A stretch of 64,000 bases of DNA, taken from assembly GCF_001048695.1 (NCBI RefSeq), contig NZ_CVRB01000002.1, positions 930,001 through 994,000 on the forward strand. Direction: 5' to 3'. Below are positions 36,201 through 46,456 of this stretch, piece after piece. The stretch comes from Neobacillus massiliamazoniensis. GTDB taxonomy: Bacteria; Bacillota; Bacilli; Bacillales; Cytobacillaceae. Made by a program: the position numbers and the translations under genes. Each line of letters begins with the position of its first letter. The first letter of the stretch is position 1. A model generated the notes under the pieces. It was not told the DNA's origin, searched no databases, and saw only the letters and a program-made list of their open reading frames with translations.

Positions 36201-36446
36201 GATGTGAATAATATGGAGTTAGCAAGGGCAACGACTGAGGAAAAAGAATTGCAAATTCACAATTTGCGTGCCTTCCAGGAAGCCAACGTGGAAGTAGCAG
36301 CTCCGGCCTTAAAGCGGTTAAAAGAAACGGCGGTGTCGGGCGGCAATATTTTTGCAGGATTAATGGAAACCGTCAAGGTGGCAAGCCTCGGCCAAATCAC
36401 AAGGGCACTGTATGAAGTGGGCGGTCAATATCGTAGAAATATGTAG
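33201..36446 (+). CDS. icmF: Fused isobutyryl-CoA mutase IcmF
   Basis: This 1081-residue protein has three modules: an N-terminal B12-binding domain ([10 protein letters not shown] with His25, the lower cobalt ligand), a MeaB-like chaperone GTPase (P-loop GTGGAGKS at 205-212), and a C-terminal acyl-CoA mutase barrel from about residue 550. It interconverts isobutyryl-CoA and n-butyryl-CoA with adenosylcobalamin, and the G domain guards cofactor loading. Context with acyl-CoA dehydrogenases, Hbd and thiolase indicates that branched C4 acyl-CoA is routed into beta-oxidation. The ribosome-binding site is GGGGGAGAAGG. Confidence 0.93.
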   Translation: MSTTGNYQPKHHIRFVTASSLFDGHDASINIMRRILQASGAEVIHLGHNRSVEEVVNAAIQEDVQGIAISSYQGGHVEYFKYMYDLLKEKGAPHIRIYGGGGGVIIPREIKELQDYGISGIFSPEDGRRLGLQGMINVMLEECDVATVTTEVTEQMNKLPSGDAVAVAKLITLAELHVDQNEEAAAALEKVKELTKNVPVIGITGTGGAGKSSLTDELIRRFLNELPDKKVAILSVDPTKQKTGGALLGDRIRMNAIFSPNVYMRSLATRHSKNELSLAIKDAVTVTKAAGFDLVIVETSGIGQGDAEITEICDVSLYVMTSEFGAPSQLEKIDMIDFADLIVINKFERKGSEDAKRQVQKQYQRSHMLFEKDASEMPVYGTIASQFNDPGTNALFAALIETINQKMNTAWETSFSKNALVEKQNVIIPTDRRYYLREISETVRRYHQNAAVQADLARKLFQLEGAMALVNDQPEVLQSLEAIKQDVESKLTAESKKILASWENTKKEYAADQFVTRIRDKEIITVLKTKSLSGLDIPKVALPKFKDYGEILRWVYQENIPGAFPYTAGVFPFKREGEDPKRQFAGEGTPEKTNRRFHYLSKDDPAKRLSTAFDSVTLYGEDPDYRPDIYGKIGESGVSVCTLDDMKKLYAGFDLCHPSTSVSMTINGPAPIILAMFMNTAIDQQVKLKEAELGRILTLEEFAAVKAYTLKTVRGTVQADILKEDQGQNTCIFSTEFALRMMGDIQQYFIDHQVRNYYSVSISGYHIAEAGANPISQLAFTLSNGFTYVEYYLSRGMNIDDFAPNLSFFFSNGLDPEYTVIGRVSRRIWATVMRDKYGANERSQKLKYHVQTSGRSLHAQEIDFNDIRTTLQALMALHDNCNSLHTNAYDEAITTPTEESVRRAMAIQMIITKEHGLTKNENPLQGSFIVEELTDLVEEAVLQEFERLNDRGGVLGSMETQYQRGKIQDESMYYEMKKHTGELPIIGVNTYLNPNPPSEEDVNNMELARATTEEKELQIHNLRAFQEANVEVAAPALKRLKETAVSGGNIFAGLMETVKVASLGQITRALYEVGGQYRRNM

Positions 36447-36500
36447 GTCGTCTTCAGAAGTCGTGAATACACCGACAGATAGCATCACCTAAAAAAGGCA

Positions 36501-36621
36501 AGAGGATGTCCCAAAAGGGTCCGACCCCTCGTTCAAAACTCAATCTATAGAAGCTGATGAAGCAAAGTTTACTATAAATTGTGGGTTGAGGGGTCTGGCA
36601 CTTTGTTTTGGGTTATCCTTC
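36501..36621. repeat. Inverted-repeat element, family C (after icmF)
   Basis: The left end AGAGGATGTCCCAAAAGGGT plus CCGACCCCTC faces a degenerate inverted right end (GAGGGGTCTGGCACTTTG, TTTTGGGTTATCC). The interior is AT-rich. It resembles a MITE or a 3'-end palindrome, and a second, better-preserved copy is at 46121. Confidence 0.8.
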
Positions 36622-36670
36622 TTTTTTTTTGCTAAGGCTGTGTTAAAGGTCATTGTTGATTTTGCCACAA

Positions 36671-36767
36671 TGTTGATTGGAGCGGATGGCGCTCGACTCC
36701 TGCGGGAGTGCCGAGGAGGCTCCCCGGACCGCCCGCGGAAAGCGATCGCCTGGAGCGGAAATCAACA
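36671..36767. repeat. GC-rich palindromic repeat (TGTTGATT...AATCAACA)
   Basis: The ends TGTTGATTGGAGCGG and GGAGCGGAAATCAACA form imperfect inverted termini around a GC-rich core (CTCCTGCGGGAGTG, CCGAGGAGGCTCCC, GCCCGCGGAAAGCG). The wording is familiar from many Bacillus genomes. It lies in the gap between icmF and a small gene. An 85-codon open frame across it and the family C element is not considered coding. Confidence 0.8.
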
Positions 36768-36848
36768 GGCAAGTTTAACAGGACCTTTGCTAAAAATAGA
36801 CGCTGTTTATGCTAAAGGGCTTACAATTGCCGAACGAAAATAAATTAT

Positions 36849-36876
36849 TTGTTTTACTATCAATATCTTATATAAT
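36849..36876 (+). promoter_or_regulatory. Sigma-A promoter of the small membrane protein gene
   Basis: TTGTTT (36849-36854) and TATAAT (36871-36876), spaced 16 bp, lie 45 bp before the ATG. Confidence 0.65.
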
Positions 36877-36921
36877 AGATTAGCAAACAATCTTTGCTTT
36901 CAACAGGCGGGTGACAACAGA

Positions 36922-37131
36922 ATGAAGTTTATATATGCTGTGATTATTATAGCTGTATTAGCCTGGCCGTTTAATTATCTTTATCAGATGCAATTAGGGT
37001 CGATTCCCTTCTTGTTGCTGGCGCTTTTCTTTATTTTTATGACCGTGAGACAGATAAAAAAAGTAAAGGCTCAAAAAGGGGTTAACAAGGATCAAGCAAA
37101 ACGGGAAAAAATCAAGAGAAACAAAGGATAG
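36922..37131 (+). CDS. Small two-helix membrane protein, unknown
   Basis: This 69-residue protein is not recognised. It has two hydrophobic segments (FIYAVIIIAVLAWPFNYLY and SIPFLLLALFFIFMTV) and a highly basic tail (KKVKAQKGVNKDQAKREK), so the C-terminus is probably cytoplasmic. AGGCGGGTGA precedes the ATG and a good promoter lies upstream, supporting real expression. It sits alone before rpoE. Confidence 0.7.
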   Translation: MKFIYAVIIIAVLAWPFNYLYQMQLGSIPFLLLALFFIFMTVRQIKKVKAQKGVNKDQAKREKIKRNKG

Positions 37132-37185
37132 AACTAGCATAAACGGCAGGAATTTGTTTATAATGAAGAATATGTATTTTGGAAA

Positions 37186-37232
37186 GATAAGCTAAAGGCG
37201 CCTTGACTAGGCGCTGAAGCTGGACAAGGAGA
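37186..37232. repeat. Family A repeat remnant before rpoE
   Basis: AAGCTAAAGGCGCCTTGACT joins directly to AGGCGCTGAAGCTGGACA. The two outer ends of the family A repeat are present with the central hairpin missing. Confidence 0.65.
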
Positions 37233-37286
37233 ATGTCCTTTAACCACTCTTTTAAGAGTGTTAAATAGAGAAAGGAAGTGCCTATA

Positions 37287-37880
37287 TTGAGTTTAAAACA
37301 ATACTCAAAGGAGCAATTACAAGAGTTTTCTCTTATTGAATTGGCTTACGAATTTTTAAAAAATAGTAAGCAGCCGATTGCTTTTAATGATTTAGTAAAC
37401 GAAATTGCCACAGCAGCGGGAATTTCAGCAGAAGAAATCCGCACAAGACTTGCACAATTTTATACCGATATGAATATCGATGGCCGCTTCCTTACACTAG
37501 GGGAAAACCGCTGGGGTCTTCGCGTTTGGTATCCAGTAGATACGGTTGAAGAAGAAGTGATAACCTCTGCGAAGCCTAAGAAGAAAAAGGCGAAGAAGGT
37601 TGTCGATGAGGATGTCGTTGACGAATTCGACGAGATGGACGAGATGGAAGAAGAAGACTACGATGATCTCGATGATTTTGCTGACGATGAAGATCTTGGT
37701 GAAGATGAAGACGACTTCGATGATATTGACGACCTAGATGAAGACGAGGATGTCATTGAGGAAGATGCTGACTTCGATCTTGGTGAAGATGAAGATCTTG
37801 GTGAAGATGAAGATCTTGATGAAGACCTCGACGAGGATGACGAGTTAGTCGACGAAGATGAAGAAGAGGAAGATAAATAA
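37287..37880 (+). CDS. rpoE: RNA polymerase delta subunit RpoE
   Basis: This 197-residue protein has an N-terminal HARE-type domain (SLKQYSKEQLQEFSLIELAY, LGENRWGLRVWYPVD), a Lys-rich patch (AKPKKKKAKK), and a long disordered tail made almost only of Asp and Glu. Delta helps polymerase recycle and lowers open-complex stability, which makes promoters sensitive to initiating NTP. The TTG at 37287 fits the AAAGGAAG site and the B. subtilis N-terminus; the GTG at 37278 overlaps that site. pyrG follows, as in B. subtilis. Confidence 0.95.
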   Translation: MSLKQYSKEQLQEFSLIELAYEFLKNSKQPIAFNDLVNEIATAAGISAEEIRTRLAQFYTDMNIDGRFLTLGENRWGLRVWYPVDTVEEEVITSAKPKKKKAKKVVDEDVVDEFDEMDEMEEEDYDDLDDFADDEDLGEDEDDFDDIDDLDEDEDVIEEDADFDLGEDEDLGEDEDLDEDLDEDDELVDEDEEEEDK

Positions 37881-37885
37881 TCGGC

Positions 37886-37998
37886 TTGACTTTTCATTCA
37901 TGCCCTTGTAAAATCTTTTTTGGGCTCCTTAAAATAGGAACGATTCAATCATTAATCAAAATGCGCTCCCTTACTTATTGTAGGGTGGGCGCTTTTTT
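37886..37998 (+). promoter_or_regulatory. pyrG promoter and CTP-responsive attenuator
   Basis: TTGACT (37886-37891) and TAAAAT (37909-37914), spaced 17 bp, put the start at 37922, so the transcript begins GGGCUCC. About 40 nt later a terminator hairpin (GCGCTCCCTTAC ... GTAGGGTGGGCGC, then TTTTTT) has a C/U-rich left arm. This is the layout of the B. subtilis pyrG attenuator: at low CTP polymerase stutters G residues at GGGC, and the poly-G pairs with the C/U-rich arm and prevents termination. Confidence 0.88.
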
Positions 37999-38004
37999 AT
38001 TTTT

Positions 38005-38202
38005 GTCTAGCTTCAGCGCCTAGCCCCTCGAGGTCATAAGCCAATCCGTCATGAAGGTTAAAAAGCAACCTTCCTGCCGGCTCGTCTTATGCTTGGCTAC
38101 AGAAGGCTAACGCCTTCTGTGCGCATTAAGGGAGACTAAGGCACTTATCAGTGCCAAGTCTCCCTATATCGGGGCTGATCAAGGCGCTTACGCTTTTCTT
38201 AT
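38005..38202. repeat. Family A repeat inside the pyrG leader
   Basis: It starts TTGTCTAGCTTCAGCGCC and ends AAGGCGCTTACGCTTTTCTT in reverse orientation, with an enlarged core containing two further hairpins (GAAGGCTAACGCCTTC and GGGAGACTAAG...TCTCCC). It lies between the attenuator and the pyrG ribosome-binding site, stretching the leader to nearly 390 nt. Confidence 0.88.
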
Positions 38203-38303
38203 TGTTTCACTTCCTTGTCGAAGAGCGACGAGGCGAAATTATTTTAGATAAATTAGCCTTAAACCATTTAGAAATTGTACACACTGAATTAGAGGGGGAA
38301 TAA

Positions 38304-39902
<1,599 letters not shown>

Positions 39903-39906
39903 ACAA

Positions 39907-39937
39907 GTGTAATAGGCCAGCTCTGCTGGCCTATTTT
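39907..39937 (+). terminator. Terminator of pyrG
   Basis: A perfect 11-bp stem AATAGGCCAGC/GCTGGCCTATT with a 3-nt loop is followed by TTTT. Confidence 0.92.
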
Positions 39938-39961
39938 TATGCATGGGGTTGGTTTGGCAAT

Positions 39962-40480
39962 GGCACATGAGTGGGTCAAAACGGCACATAAGTGGGTCAA
40001 AACGGCACATAAGTGGGTCAAAACGGCACATAAAATCCAAAAATGGCACATAAAATGGAAAAACGGCACATATCGTATTTAAAGCAGGGGAAATCTGCAA
40101 AAAAGTAACTAAAAAGAGCAGCAGCCACAGTCAGAAAACAGGCGTTTTAGAAGGATTGGATAGACTTTTAAGAGAAACGGCACATAAAAAAGAAAAATGG
40201 CACATAAGTGGGCCAAAACGGCACATAAAATCCAAAAATGGCACATAAAATGGAAAAACGGCACATATCGTATTTAAAGCAGTGGAAATCTGCAAAAAAA
40301 TAACTAAAAAGAGCAGCAGCCAGTCAGAAAACAGGCGTTTTAGAAGGATCGGATAGACTTTTAAGAGAAACGGCACATAAAAAAGAAAAATGGCACATAA
40401 GTGGGTCAAAACGGCACATAAAATCCAAAAATGGCACATATATCGGAAAAATGGCACATATATCGGAAAAACGGCACATA
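39962..40480. repeat. GGCACATA array with ~193-bp higher-order repeat
   Basis: GGCACATA or GGCACATG begins at 39962, 39983, 40004, 40025, 40045, 40065; 40179, 40199, 40220, 40240, 40260; 40372, 40392, 40413, 40433, 40453 and 40473. Steps are 20 or 21 bp inside each block. Blocks are separated by a repeated ~105-bp sequence containing TAACTAAAAAGAGCAGCAGC and GGATAGACTTTTAAGAGAAA. The first three units share the 21-mer period GGCACATAAGTGGGTCAAAA. No gene is present; the gap lies between the convergent pyrG and ywjG. Confidence 0.93.
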
Positions 40481-40537
40481 AATCCAATCGCCGTCGGTCC
40501 GCCACAACAAAAAAACGGCCTTTCTCCTGGCCGCTTT

Positions 40538-41059
40538 TTACAGATCATATTCCTCCAAAATTTCCTCAATCGTGAACTTCAGTCCATAATAAACAAACAA
40601 TCCTGCCATCGAAGAGGGTATACAGAAGCGATTGCCGAATTCATCTGGAAGCAACCCCTTTTTAAGAGCTAAATCAATATGAACATCCGCTAGTTCCGCG
40701 AGCTTGCCCTCACCGTTCAGAGCAGTGGATACACCAACAAACGGGATTTCTTTTTCCTGTAGCTGTATAGCAAGTTCGACAGCATCGGAATCAGACGCAT
40801 AACGGGTAAAAATGACCACCCGGTCCGCATCTGTTACTTCTTCAATATTTGCAAACGGTTTGGCAAATTTGAATGGTTCTGCACCTTCTATGGCCTCATT
40901 CACAATTGCTTTCATTTCGTTTGGCCCGTAAAGATAAATCACCCCATCACCAACCGGTGCTTGGGCTAGCAAGCGGGCTCCGTCCTCAAATGAAAATGCT
41001 TCTTTTTCCTCGATGCGCTTAAACAAGCCAGTTAATTGGGTCGTTAACATTTTTAACAA
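40538..41059 (-). CDS. ywjG: DUF2529 family protein YwjG
   Basis: This 173-residue protein has a SIS-like fold pattern (GDGVIYLYGPNEMKAIVNEA, ADRVVIFTRYASDSDAVELA, IPFVGVSTALNGEG), so it may bind a sugar phosphate; function unknown. The TTG at 41059 has AAGGAG 8 bp upstream and is preferred; ATG 41050 is the alternative. It lies between pyrG and spo0F as in B. subtilis and is divergent from spo0F. Confidence 0.85.
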   Translation of the reverse strand: MLKMLTTQLTGLFKRIEEKEAFSFEDGARLLAQAPVGDGVIYLYGPNEMKAIVNEAIEGAEPFKFAKPFANIEEVTDADRVVIFTRYASDSDAVELAIQLQEKEIPFVGVSTALNGEGKLAELADVHIDLALKKGLLPDEFGNRFCIPSSMAGLFVYYGLKFTIEEILEEYDL

Positions 41060-41147
41060 AACTACCACTCCTTTCAAGCCTTTATTATAGACTTTTTCCA
41101 AAAAAGAAAAAATAAAAGTCAATTTCCACAATATAGAAACAATTTAA

Positions 41148-41177
41148 GAAGGAATTTTGATAAAATAAGTAGAACTA
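41148..41177 (+). promoter_or_regulatory. Candidate sigma-H promoter of spo0F
   Basis: GAAGGAATT (41148-41156), a 12-bp spacer and GTAGAACTA (41169-41177) match the sigma-H consensus with one deviation in the -10. spo0F of B. subtilis is driven by sigma-H. Confidence 0.65.
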
Positions 41178-41213
41178 TATTCATAGGTATTGAAATAGGA
41201 AGAGGTGAAGGTT

Positions 41214-41585
41214 GTGAAAGAGAAGATTTTAATCGTAGATGATCAGTTTGGAATTCGGATTTTACTAAATGAGGTGTTTCAAAAGGAGGGGTATCAAACC
41301 TTTCAGGCTGCAAATGGACTCCAAGCGTTAGATATTTTAAAAAAGCATGACCCAGATCTTGTCCTTTTAGATATGAAAATACCAGGAATGGATGGAATTG
41401 AAATTTTAAAACGTATGAAAGTGATTGACCCGGATATTCGAGTTATTATCATGACCGCTTACGGGGAATTGAATATGATTCAAGAAGCCAAAAATCTCGG
41501 GGCTCTTACGCATTTTGCCAAGCCGTTTGACATTGATGATATCCGCGCTGCTGTAAGAAAACATATGCCTCAGAAAACTAATTAA
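41214..41585 (+). CDS. spo0F: Sporulation phosphorelay response regulator Spo0F
   Basis: This 123-residue single receiver domain has the acidic pair VDD, phospho-acceptor Asp53 in [11 protein letters not shown], the switch Thr in IIMTAYGE and the conserved Lys in FAKPFD. It passes phosphate from sporulation kinases to Spo0B. It is almost collinear with the B. subtilis protein. GTG 41214 gives the family start [10 protein letters not shown], and the AGGAAGAGG site supports it over GTG 41205. Confidence 0.97.
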   Translation: MKEKILIVDDQFGIRILLNEVFQKEGYQTFQAANGLQALDILKKHDPDLVLLDMKIPGMDGIEILKRMKVIDPDIRVIIMTAYGELNMIQEAKNLGALTHFAKPFDIDDIRAAVRKHMPQKTN

Positions 41586-41779
41586 AAAGTGGCTACGCTT
41601 ACAATGTTACAGTTTGATCAGAGTGATGGAATTTCTTCTTTCCTTTTGTTATGATACATATGAACTTCACTAGATGGTTAACTTTTTTCGAGAATACATA
41701 ATTGCAAAAATAGAGGGAAAACCTTTATATGGAAAGTCATGTTTCGAATAAAGTAACCAAAATTTAAGGAGGAATTCAA

Positions 41780-42637
41780 ATGCCTTTAGTTTCTATGACT
41801 GAAATGCTTAAGAAAGCAAAATCAGAAGGATATGCTGTAGGACAATTTAATATCAATAACCTTGAATTTACTCAAGCCATTCTACAAGCAGCGGAAACAG
41901 AAAAATCACCAGTTATTTTAGGTGTTTCTGAAGGTGCTGGCCGCTATATTGGCGGTTTCAAAACTGTTTGCAAAATGGTAGAAGGCTTAATGGAAGATTA
42001 TAAAATTACCGTTCCGGTTGCAATTCACCTTGACCACGGTTCTAGCTTTGATAAATGTAAAGAAGCAATTGATGCAGGCTTTACTTCTGTTATGATTGAT
42101 GCTTCTCACCATCCTTATGAAGAAAATATTGAAATCACTACAAAAGTGGTAGAGTATGCTCATTCTAAAGGTGTTTCTGTTGAAGCTGAGCTTGGAACAG
42201 TCGGCGGACAAGAGGACGATGTAGTTGCAGACGGCATTATTTATGCAGATGCAAATGAGTGTGTGGATCTTGTGAAACGCACTGGCATCGATTGCCTTGC
42301 TCCAGCGCTTGGTTCCGTTCACGGCCCATACAAAGGTGAACCAAAGCTTGGTTTCAAAGAAATGGAAGAAATCGGAAACCTTACAGGTGTTCCATTAGTA
42401 CTACACGGTGGAACTGGAATCCCTACAAAGGATATCCAAAAATCAGTTTCCCTTGGAACTGCAAAAATCAATGTTAACACTGAAAACCAAATCGCTTCTG
42501 CTAAAGTAGTGCGTGAAGTGTTAGCAGCAAAACCAGCAGAATATGATCCACGTAAATATTTAGGACCAGCACGTGACGCCATTAAAGAAACAGTTATCGG
42601 CAAAATGCGCGAGTTTGGTTCTTCAAACAAAGCATAA
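41780..42637 (+). CDS. fbaA: Class II fructose-bisphosphate aldolase
   Basis: This 285-residue zinc aldolase has the metal-site His in [39 protein letters not shown] and [11 protein letters not shown]. It is the glycolytic cleavage of fructose 1,6-bisphosphate. Codon use looks that of a highly expressed gene. AAGGAGGAATT precedes the ATG. The order spo0F-fbaA-tal-murZ matches B. subtilis. Confidence 0.97.
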   Translation: MPLVSMTEMLKKAKSEGYAVGQFNINNLEFTQAILQAAETEKSPVILGVSEGAGRYIGGFKTVCKMVEGLMEDYKITVPVAIHLDHGSSFDKCKEAIDAGFTSVMIDASHHPYEENIEITTKVVEYAHSKGVSVEAELGTVGGQEDDVVADGIIYADANECVDLVKRTGIDCLAPALGSVHGPYKGEPKLGFKEMEEIGNLTGVPLVLHGGTGIPTKDIQKSVSLGTAKINVNTENQIASAKVVREVLAAKPAEYDPRKYLGPARDAIKETVIGKMREFGSSNKA

Positions 42638-42717
42638 TAAAGAGCGGCGCTAATCGAAGATGTGACTTGCGTCTCTTGCAAATAGGTTACAATCTTTGGT
42701 AACATTTGATTGAAGTG

Positions 42718-42756
42718 AAGCCGCCCTTGCCAAAAGGGCGGTTTCAAATGTTTTTT
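42718..42756 (+). terminator. Terminator of fbaA
   Basis: A perfect AAGCCGCCCTT/AAAGGGCGGTTT stem with a 4-nt loop is followed by a T-rich tract. Confidence 0.88.
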
Positions 42757-42925
42757 AAAGAAAAGCGGAAGCGCCTTGCTCAGGGGCGACAGGCATAAGA
42801 CGAGCCGGCTTGAAGGTTGGTTTTTAACCTTCATGACGGATTGGCTTATGACCCCGAGCCCCTAGGCGCTGGAGCTGGACAAAAGAAAAGCGGAAACCGA
42901 TACTCTTTTGAAGCTGGACATTACT
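42757..42925. repeat. Dispersed palindromic repeat, family A
   Basis: It runs from AAGAAAAGCGGAAGCGCCTT to CTAGGCGCTGGAGCTGGACA, with the AAGACGAGCCGGCTTGAAGG core. A short second fragment follows (AAAAGCGGAAACCGATACTC ... GAAGCTGGACA). It separates fbaA from tal. Confidence 0.88.
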
Positions 42926-42979
42926 CAAGATCCAAAGAAACAAATTCTAATAAAAATAACAAACTTGGAGGAAATCATC

Positions 42980-43630
42980 ATGAAATTTTTTATTGACACA
43001 GCAAATATTAATGAAATCCGTGAAGCAAATGAGCTTGGCTTACTTGCAGGCGTAACAACTAATCCATCGCTTGTAGCAAAAGAAAAAGGCGTCTCATTCC
43101 ATGACCGCTTGAGAGAAATCACTACGCTTGTCCCAGGTTCCGTAAGCGCTGAGGTAATTGCATTAGACGCAGAAGGAATGATTCGTGAAGGAAGAGAACT
43201 TGCTGCGATCGCACCAAATATTACAGTTAAAGTTCCAATGACTCTTGAAGGATTAAAGGCAGTCCATGCTTTTTCTAAAGAAGGTATTAAAACAAACGTT
43301 ACTTTGATTTTTAATGCAAACCAAGCCTTGCTTGCAGCAAGAGCAGGAGCTACATATGTTTCTCCATTCCTTGGCAGATTAGACGATATCGGACAAAATG
43401 GGCTCGATCTTATTTCAACGATTTCTGAAATCTTTGACGTTCATGGTATTGAAACAGAAATTATCGCGGCTTCTATTCGTCATCCTATGCATGTGACTGA
43501 AGCAGCTTTAAGAGGTGCACATATTGCCACAATTCCTTATAATGTTATTATGAGCTTATGCAAGCACCCGTTAACTGATAAAGGCATTGAAGCATTCTTA
43601 AAAGATTGGAATTCACGTACAAACGCCTAA
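42980..43630 (+). CDS. tal: Transaldolase (TalC/MipB type)
   Basis: This 216-residue small transaldolase has [28 protein letters not shown], the Schiff-base Lys in NITVKVPMT, and [12 protein letters not shown]. It is part of the non-oxidative pentose phosphate pathway and is close in size to B. subtilis YwjH. ATG 42980 follows TTGGAGGAAA; an in-frame upstream ATG at 42908 lies in the repeat and is not used. Confidence 0.95.
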   Translation: MKFFIDTANINEIREANELGLLAGVTTNPSLVAKEKGVSFHDRLREITTLVPGSVSAEVIALDAEGMIREGRELAAIAPNITVKVPMTLEGLKAVHAFSKEGIKTNVTLIFNANQALLAARAGATYVSPFLGRLDDIGQNGLDLISTISEIFDVHGIETEIIAASIRHPMHVTEAALRGAHIATIPYNVIMSLCKHPLTDKGIEAFLKDWNSRTNA

Positions 43631-43799
43631 TTTTCCGCAGTTTTTCCATTTTCGAATATTTTTTTAAATAGGAATACATGAAAATAAAATTTTCGTGTAA
43701 ACTATATAAATAGACAAGCTGTCGGAATTTGCTGTTTAATGTTGGAAAAAAATACCTTGAGCTACACTAGGCGATTTCAGGCTTAGAAGGGAGTCGAAA

Positions 43800-45086
43800 A
43801 TGGAAAAACTAAAGATTGCAGGCGGCTACCCATTAAAAGGAACCGTTCGGATCAGCGGTGCAAAAAATAGCGCAGTTGCCCTAATTCCAGCCACTATTTT
43901 AGCAGAATCACCGGTCACCATTGAAGGATTACCGGATATTTCTGATGTTGAAATTCTAAAGGGCTTGCTCGAAGAAATCGGCGGGAAAGTCACGCTAACC
44001 GAAGATGAAATGACAGTGGACCCTACCACGATGATTTCTATGCCGCTTCCAAACGGGAAGGTAAAAATGCTACGCGCATCCTATTATTTAATGGGGGCGA
44101 TGCTGGGTCGGTTTAAAAAAGCAGTCATTGGTTTACCTGGTGGCTGCCATCTAGGCCCAAGGCCGATTGATCAGCATATTAAAGGTTTTGAGGCCCTAGG
44201 TGCAACCGTTACCAATGAGCAAGGAGCTATTTATTTGCGCGCCGATGAACTCCGAGGTGCAAGGATTTATCTTGACGTCGTCAGCGTCGGGGCGACGATT
44301 AATATTATGCTTGCTGCGGTAAAAGCTAAAGGGCGGACCATTATCGAAAACGCTGCTAAGGAACCAGAAATCATTGATGTAGCCACGTTATTGACGAATA
44401 TGGGGGCGAAGATCAAAGGAGCCGGAACAGATGTCATTCGCATTGACGGTGTTGATTGTCTCCATGGTTGCCGCCACACCATTATTCCCGACCGAATCGA
44501 AGCGGGGACCTATATGATTATCGCCGCAGCGGTTGGGGAAGGAATTTTAATCGATAATGTCATCCCGCAGCATTTAGAATCCTTAACGGCTAAATTGCGT
44601 GAAATGGGTGTTCAGGTAGAATCAGGCGATGATCAAATTTTTATTAGCGGTTCATCTGCATTAAAAACCGTTGATATCAAGACGCTTGTCTATCCTGGTT
44701 TTCCAACAGATTTGCAGCAGCCGTTTACCACCCTGTTAACTCGTGCAGCTGGCTCTAGTGTGGTTACCGATACTATTTATGGTGCCCGCTTTAAACATAT
44801 TGATGAGTTAAGAAGAATGAATGCCAATATTAAAGTTGAGGGACGTTCGGCGATTACTAACGGTCCGGTCCAACTTCAGGGGGCAAAGGTTAAGGCAAGC
44901 GATCTAAGAGCCGGTGCGGCATTAGTCATTGCTGGGCTGATTGCAGAAGGCATTACCGAAGTGACGGGGCTCGATCATATTGACAGGGGATACAGCAATC
45001 TTGTCGAAAAACTAAACGGGCTTGGGGCAACAGTCTGGCGTGAAGCATTAACGAAAGAAGAAGTCGAGCATTTAAAGAACATCTAA
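43800..45086 (+). CDS. murZ: UDP-N-acetylglucosamine 1-carboxyvinyltransferase (MurZ paralogue)
   Basis: This 428-residue EPSP-synthase-fold enzyme has the PEP-binding and fosfomycin-target Cys116 in [16 protein letters not shown] and [11 protein letters not shown] at the N-terminus. It makes the first committed peptidoglycan precursor. B. subtilis has two MurA enzymes, and the one at this position, between tal and glpX, is MurAB/MurZ; the main MurAA gene is beside the atp operon. AGAAGGGAG precedes the ATG. Confidence 0.94.
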   Translation: MEKLKIAGGYPLKGTVRISGAKNSAVALIPATILAESPVTIEGLPDISDVEILKGLLEEIGGKVTLTEDEMTVDPTTMISMPLPNGKVKMLRASYYLMGAMLGRFKKAVIGLPGGCHLGPRPIDQHIKGFEALGATVTNEQGAIYLRADELRGARIYLDVVSVGATINIMLAAVKAKGRTIIENAAKEPEIIDVATLLTNMGAKIKGAGTDVIRIDGVDCLHGCRHTIIPDRIEAGTYMIIAAAVGEGILIDNVIPQHLESLTAKLREMGVQVESGDDQIFISGSSALKTVDIKTLVYPGFPTDLQQPFTTLLTRAAGSSVVTDTIYGARFKHIDELRRMNANIKVEGRSAITNGPVQLQGAKVKASDLRAGAALVIAGLIAEGITEVTGLDHIDRGYSNLVEKLNGLGATVWREALTKEEVEHLKNI

Positions 45087-45149
45087 GAGTTCAAACGGTA
45101 AGACTAAAAAATCTGATCGTTAGGAATCAGAATTGGGAGATGGAAACCG

Positions 45150-46112
45150 ATGGAAAGAAGTTTATCGATGGAGCTTGTCCGTGTAACAGAGGGTGCTGCC
45201 CTCGCTTCAGCCCGCTGGATGGGCCGTGGAAAAAAAGATGAAGCAGACGGAGCGGCAACATCGGCCATGCGTGACGTGTTTGACACAGTTCCGATGAAAG
45301 GAACTGTTGTTATTGGTGAAGGAGAAATGGATGAGGCGCCGATGCTTTATATTGGCGAAAAACTTGGAACTGGCTTTGGTCCTCGCGTGGATGTGGCCGT
45401 TGACCCCCTTGAAGGGACAAATATTTTAGCCTCTGGCGGCTGGAATGCGCTTGCCGTCCTTGCTATTGCCGATAATGGCAATCTCCTCCATGCACCAGAT
45501 ATGTACATGGAAAAAATAGCCGTTGGTCCTGAAGCCGTAGGACTTGTAGATATCAATGCTTCTGTACTCGATAATTTGAAAGCGGTGGCAAAAGCTAAAA
45601 ACAAAGATATCCAAGACGTTGTGGCAACAGTCTTGAACCGTCCGCGTCATGAGCATATCATTGCCCAGCTTCGCGAAGCAGGCGCAAGGATTAAACTTAT
45701 AAACGACGGAGATGTAGCCGGTGCCATCAATACAGCGTTTGAAACGACTGGCGTCGACATTTTATTTGGTTCAGGTGGAGCGCCTGAGGGAGTGCTTTCA
45801 GCGGTTGCCCTCAAATGCCTTGGCGGCGAGCTAATCGGAAAATTGCTGCCGCAAAGCGATGCAGAGCTCGAGCGTTGCATTAAAATGGGTCTTGATGTCA
45901 ACAAGGTGCTCAGGATGGAAGACCTTGTAAAAGGTGACGATGCTATATTTGCCGCAACAGGGGTTACAGACGGCGAATTATTGCGCGGTGTCCAATTTAA
46001 AGGCTCATACGCGTCAACCCACTCCCTTGTTATGAGAGCAAAATCAGGCACCGTCCGCTTTGTTGAAGGCCGACACAGCTTGAAAAAGAAACCGAATTTA
46101 GTGATAGGTTAG
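45150..46112 (+). CDS. glpX: Class II fructose-1,6-bisphosphatase GlpX
   Basis: This 320-residue phosphatase has [14 protein letters not shown] and the metal-binding [12 protein letters not shown], then [18 protein letters not shown]. It hydrolyses fructose 1,6-bisphosphate in gluconeogenesis. It sits between murZ and rho as in B. subtilis (ywjI). TGGGAGATGG lies upstream of the ATG. A family C palindrome follows 8 bp after the stop. Confidence 0.95.
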   Translation: MERSLSMELVRVTEGAALASARWMGRGKKDEADGAATSAMRDVFDTVPMKGTVVIGEGEMDEAPMLYIGEKLGTGFGPRVDVAVDPLEGTNILASGGWNALAVLAIADNGNLLHAPDMYMEKIAVGPEAVGLVDINASVLDNLKAVAKAKNKDIQDVVATVLNRPRHEHIIAQLREAGARIKLINDGDVAGAINTAFETTGVDILFGSGGAPEGVLSAVALKCLGGELIGKLLPQSDAELERCIKMGLDVNKVLRMEDLVKGDDAIFAATGVTDGELLRGVQFKGSYASTHSLVMRAKSGTVRFVEGRHSLKKKPNLVIG

Positions 46113-46120
46113 GATTGCAG

Positions 46121-46228
46121 GAGGATGTCCCAAAAAAAGTGTCAGACCCCTCTCCCTACAATATATAGTTGAAAACGACAATATATTGAGTGTTGAGCCA
46201 GAGGTCAGACCCTTTTGGGACATCCTCT
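46121..46228. repeat. Inverted-repeat element, family C (after glpX)
   Basis: The left end GAGGATGTCCCAAAA plus GTCAGACCCCTC and the right end GAGGTCAGACCCTTTTGGGA plus CATCCTC form long inverted termini around an AT-rich 45-bp centre. The long stem could also end glpX transcripts. Its relative is at 36501, also just after a gene. Confidence 0.88.
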
Positions 46229-46288
46229 ACCCCAAAACTTCAAGAGTTAACTTCCTCCCGAGAAAATTTTTCCAAACAAAAAATGTAG

Positions 46289-46318
46289 TTGATTATTTTT
46301 TTAGTAAAAGGGTAAAAT
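46289..46318 (+). promoter_or_regulatory. Candidate promoter of rho
   Basis: TTGATT (46289-46294) and TAAAAT (46313-46318), spaced 18 bp, imply a leader of about 130 nt before rho. Rho genes often have long autoregulated leaders; nothing more specific can be read here. Confidence 0.5.
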
Positions 46319-46456
46319 AGAAGTTGTTTTATTATGCTTTTTTTTCTGCCAATCTATTCATTTCATTTATACTTCTTTCATCCTTCTTTGAAAAAGATGT
46401 ATACTTTCTACCCCAAAAAACTCTAAAGAGAAAAAATATTAAAGAGTGGTGTACAC

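Noticed and set aside
36586-36843. 85-codon open frame after icmF
   Set aside because: It is built from two repeat elements (family C end and the GC-rich palindrome), with no ribosome-binding site or protein-like pattern.
37658-37897. Ser-rich open frame antisense to rpoE
   Set aside because: It is the mirror of the Asp/Glu codons of the RpoE acidic tail.
39962-40480. Possible CRISPR array
   Set aside because: The repeated word is only 8-10 bp with a 20-21 bp period, the intervening bases are similar between units, and no cas gene is near.
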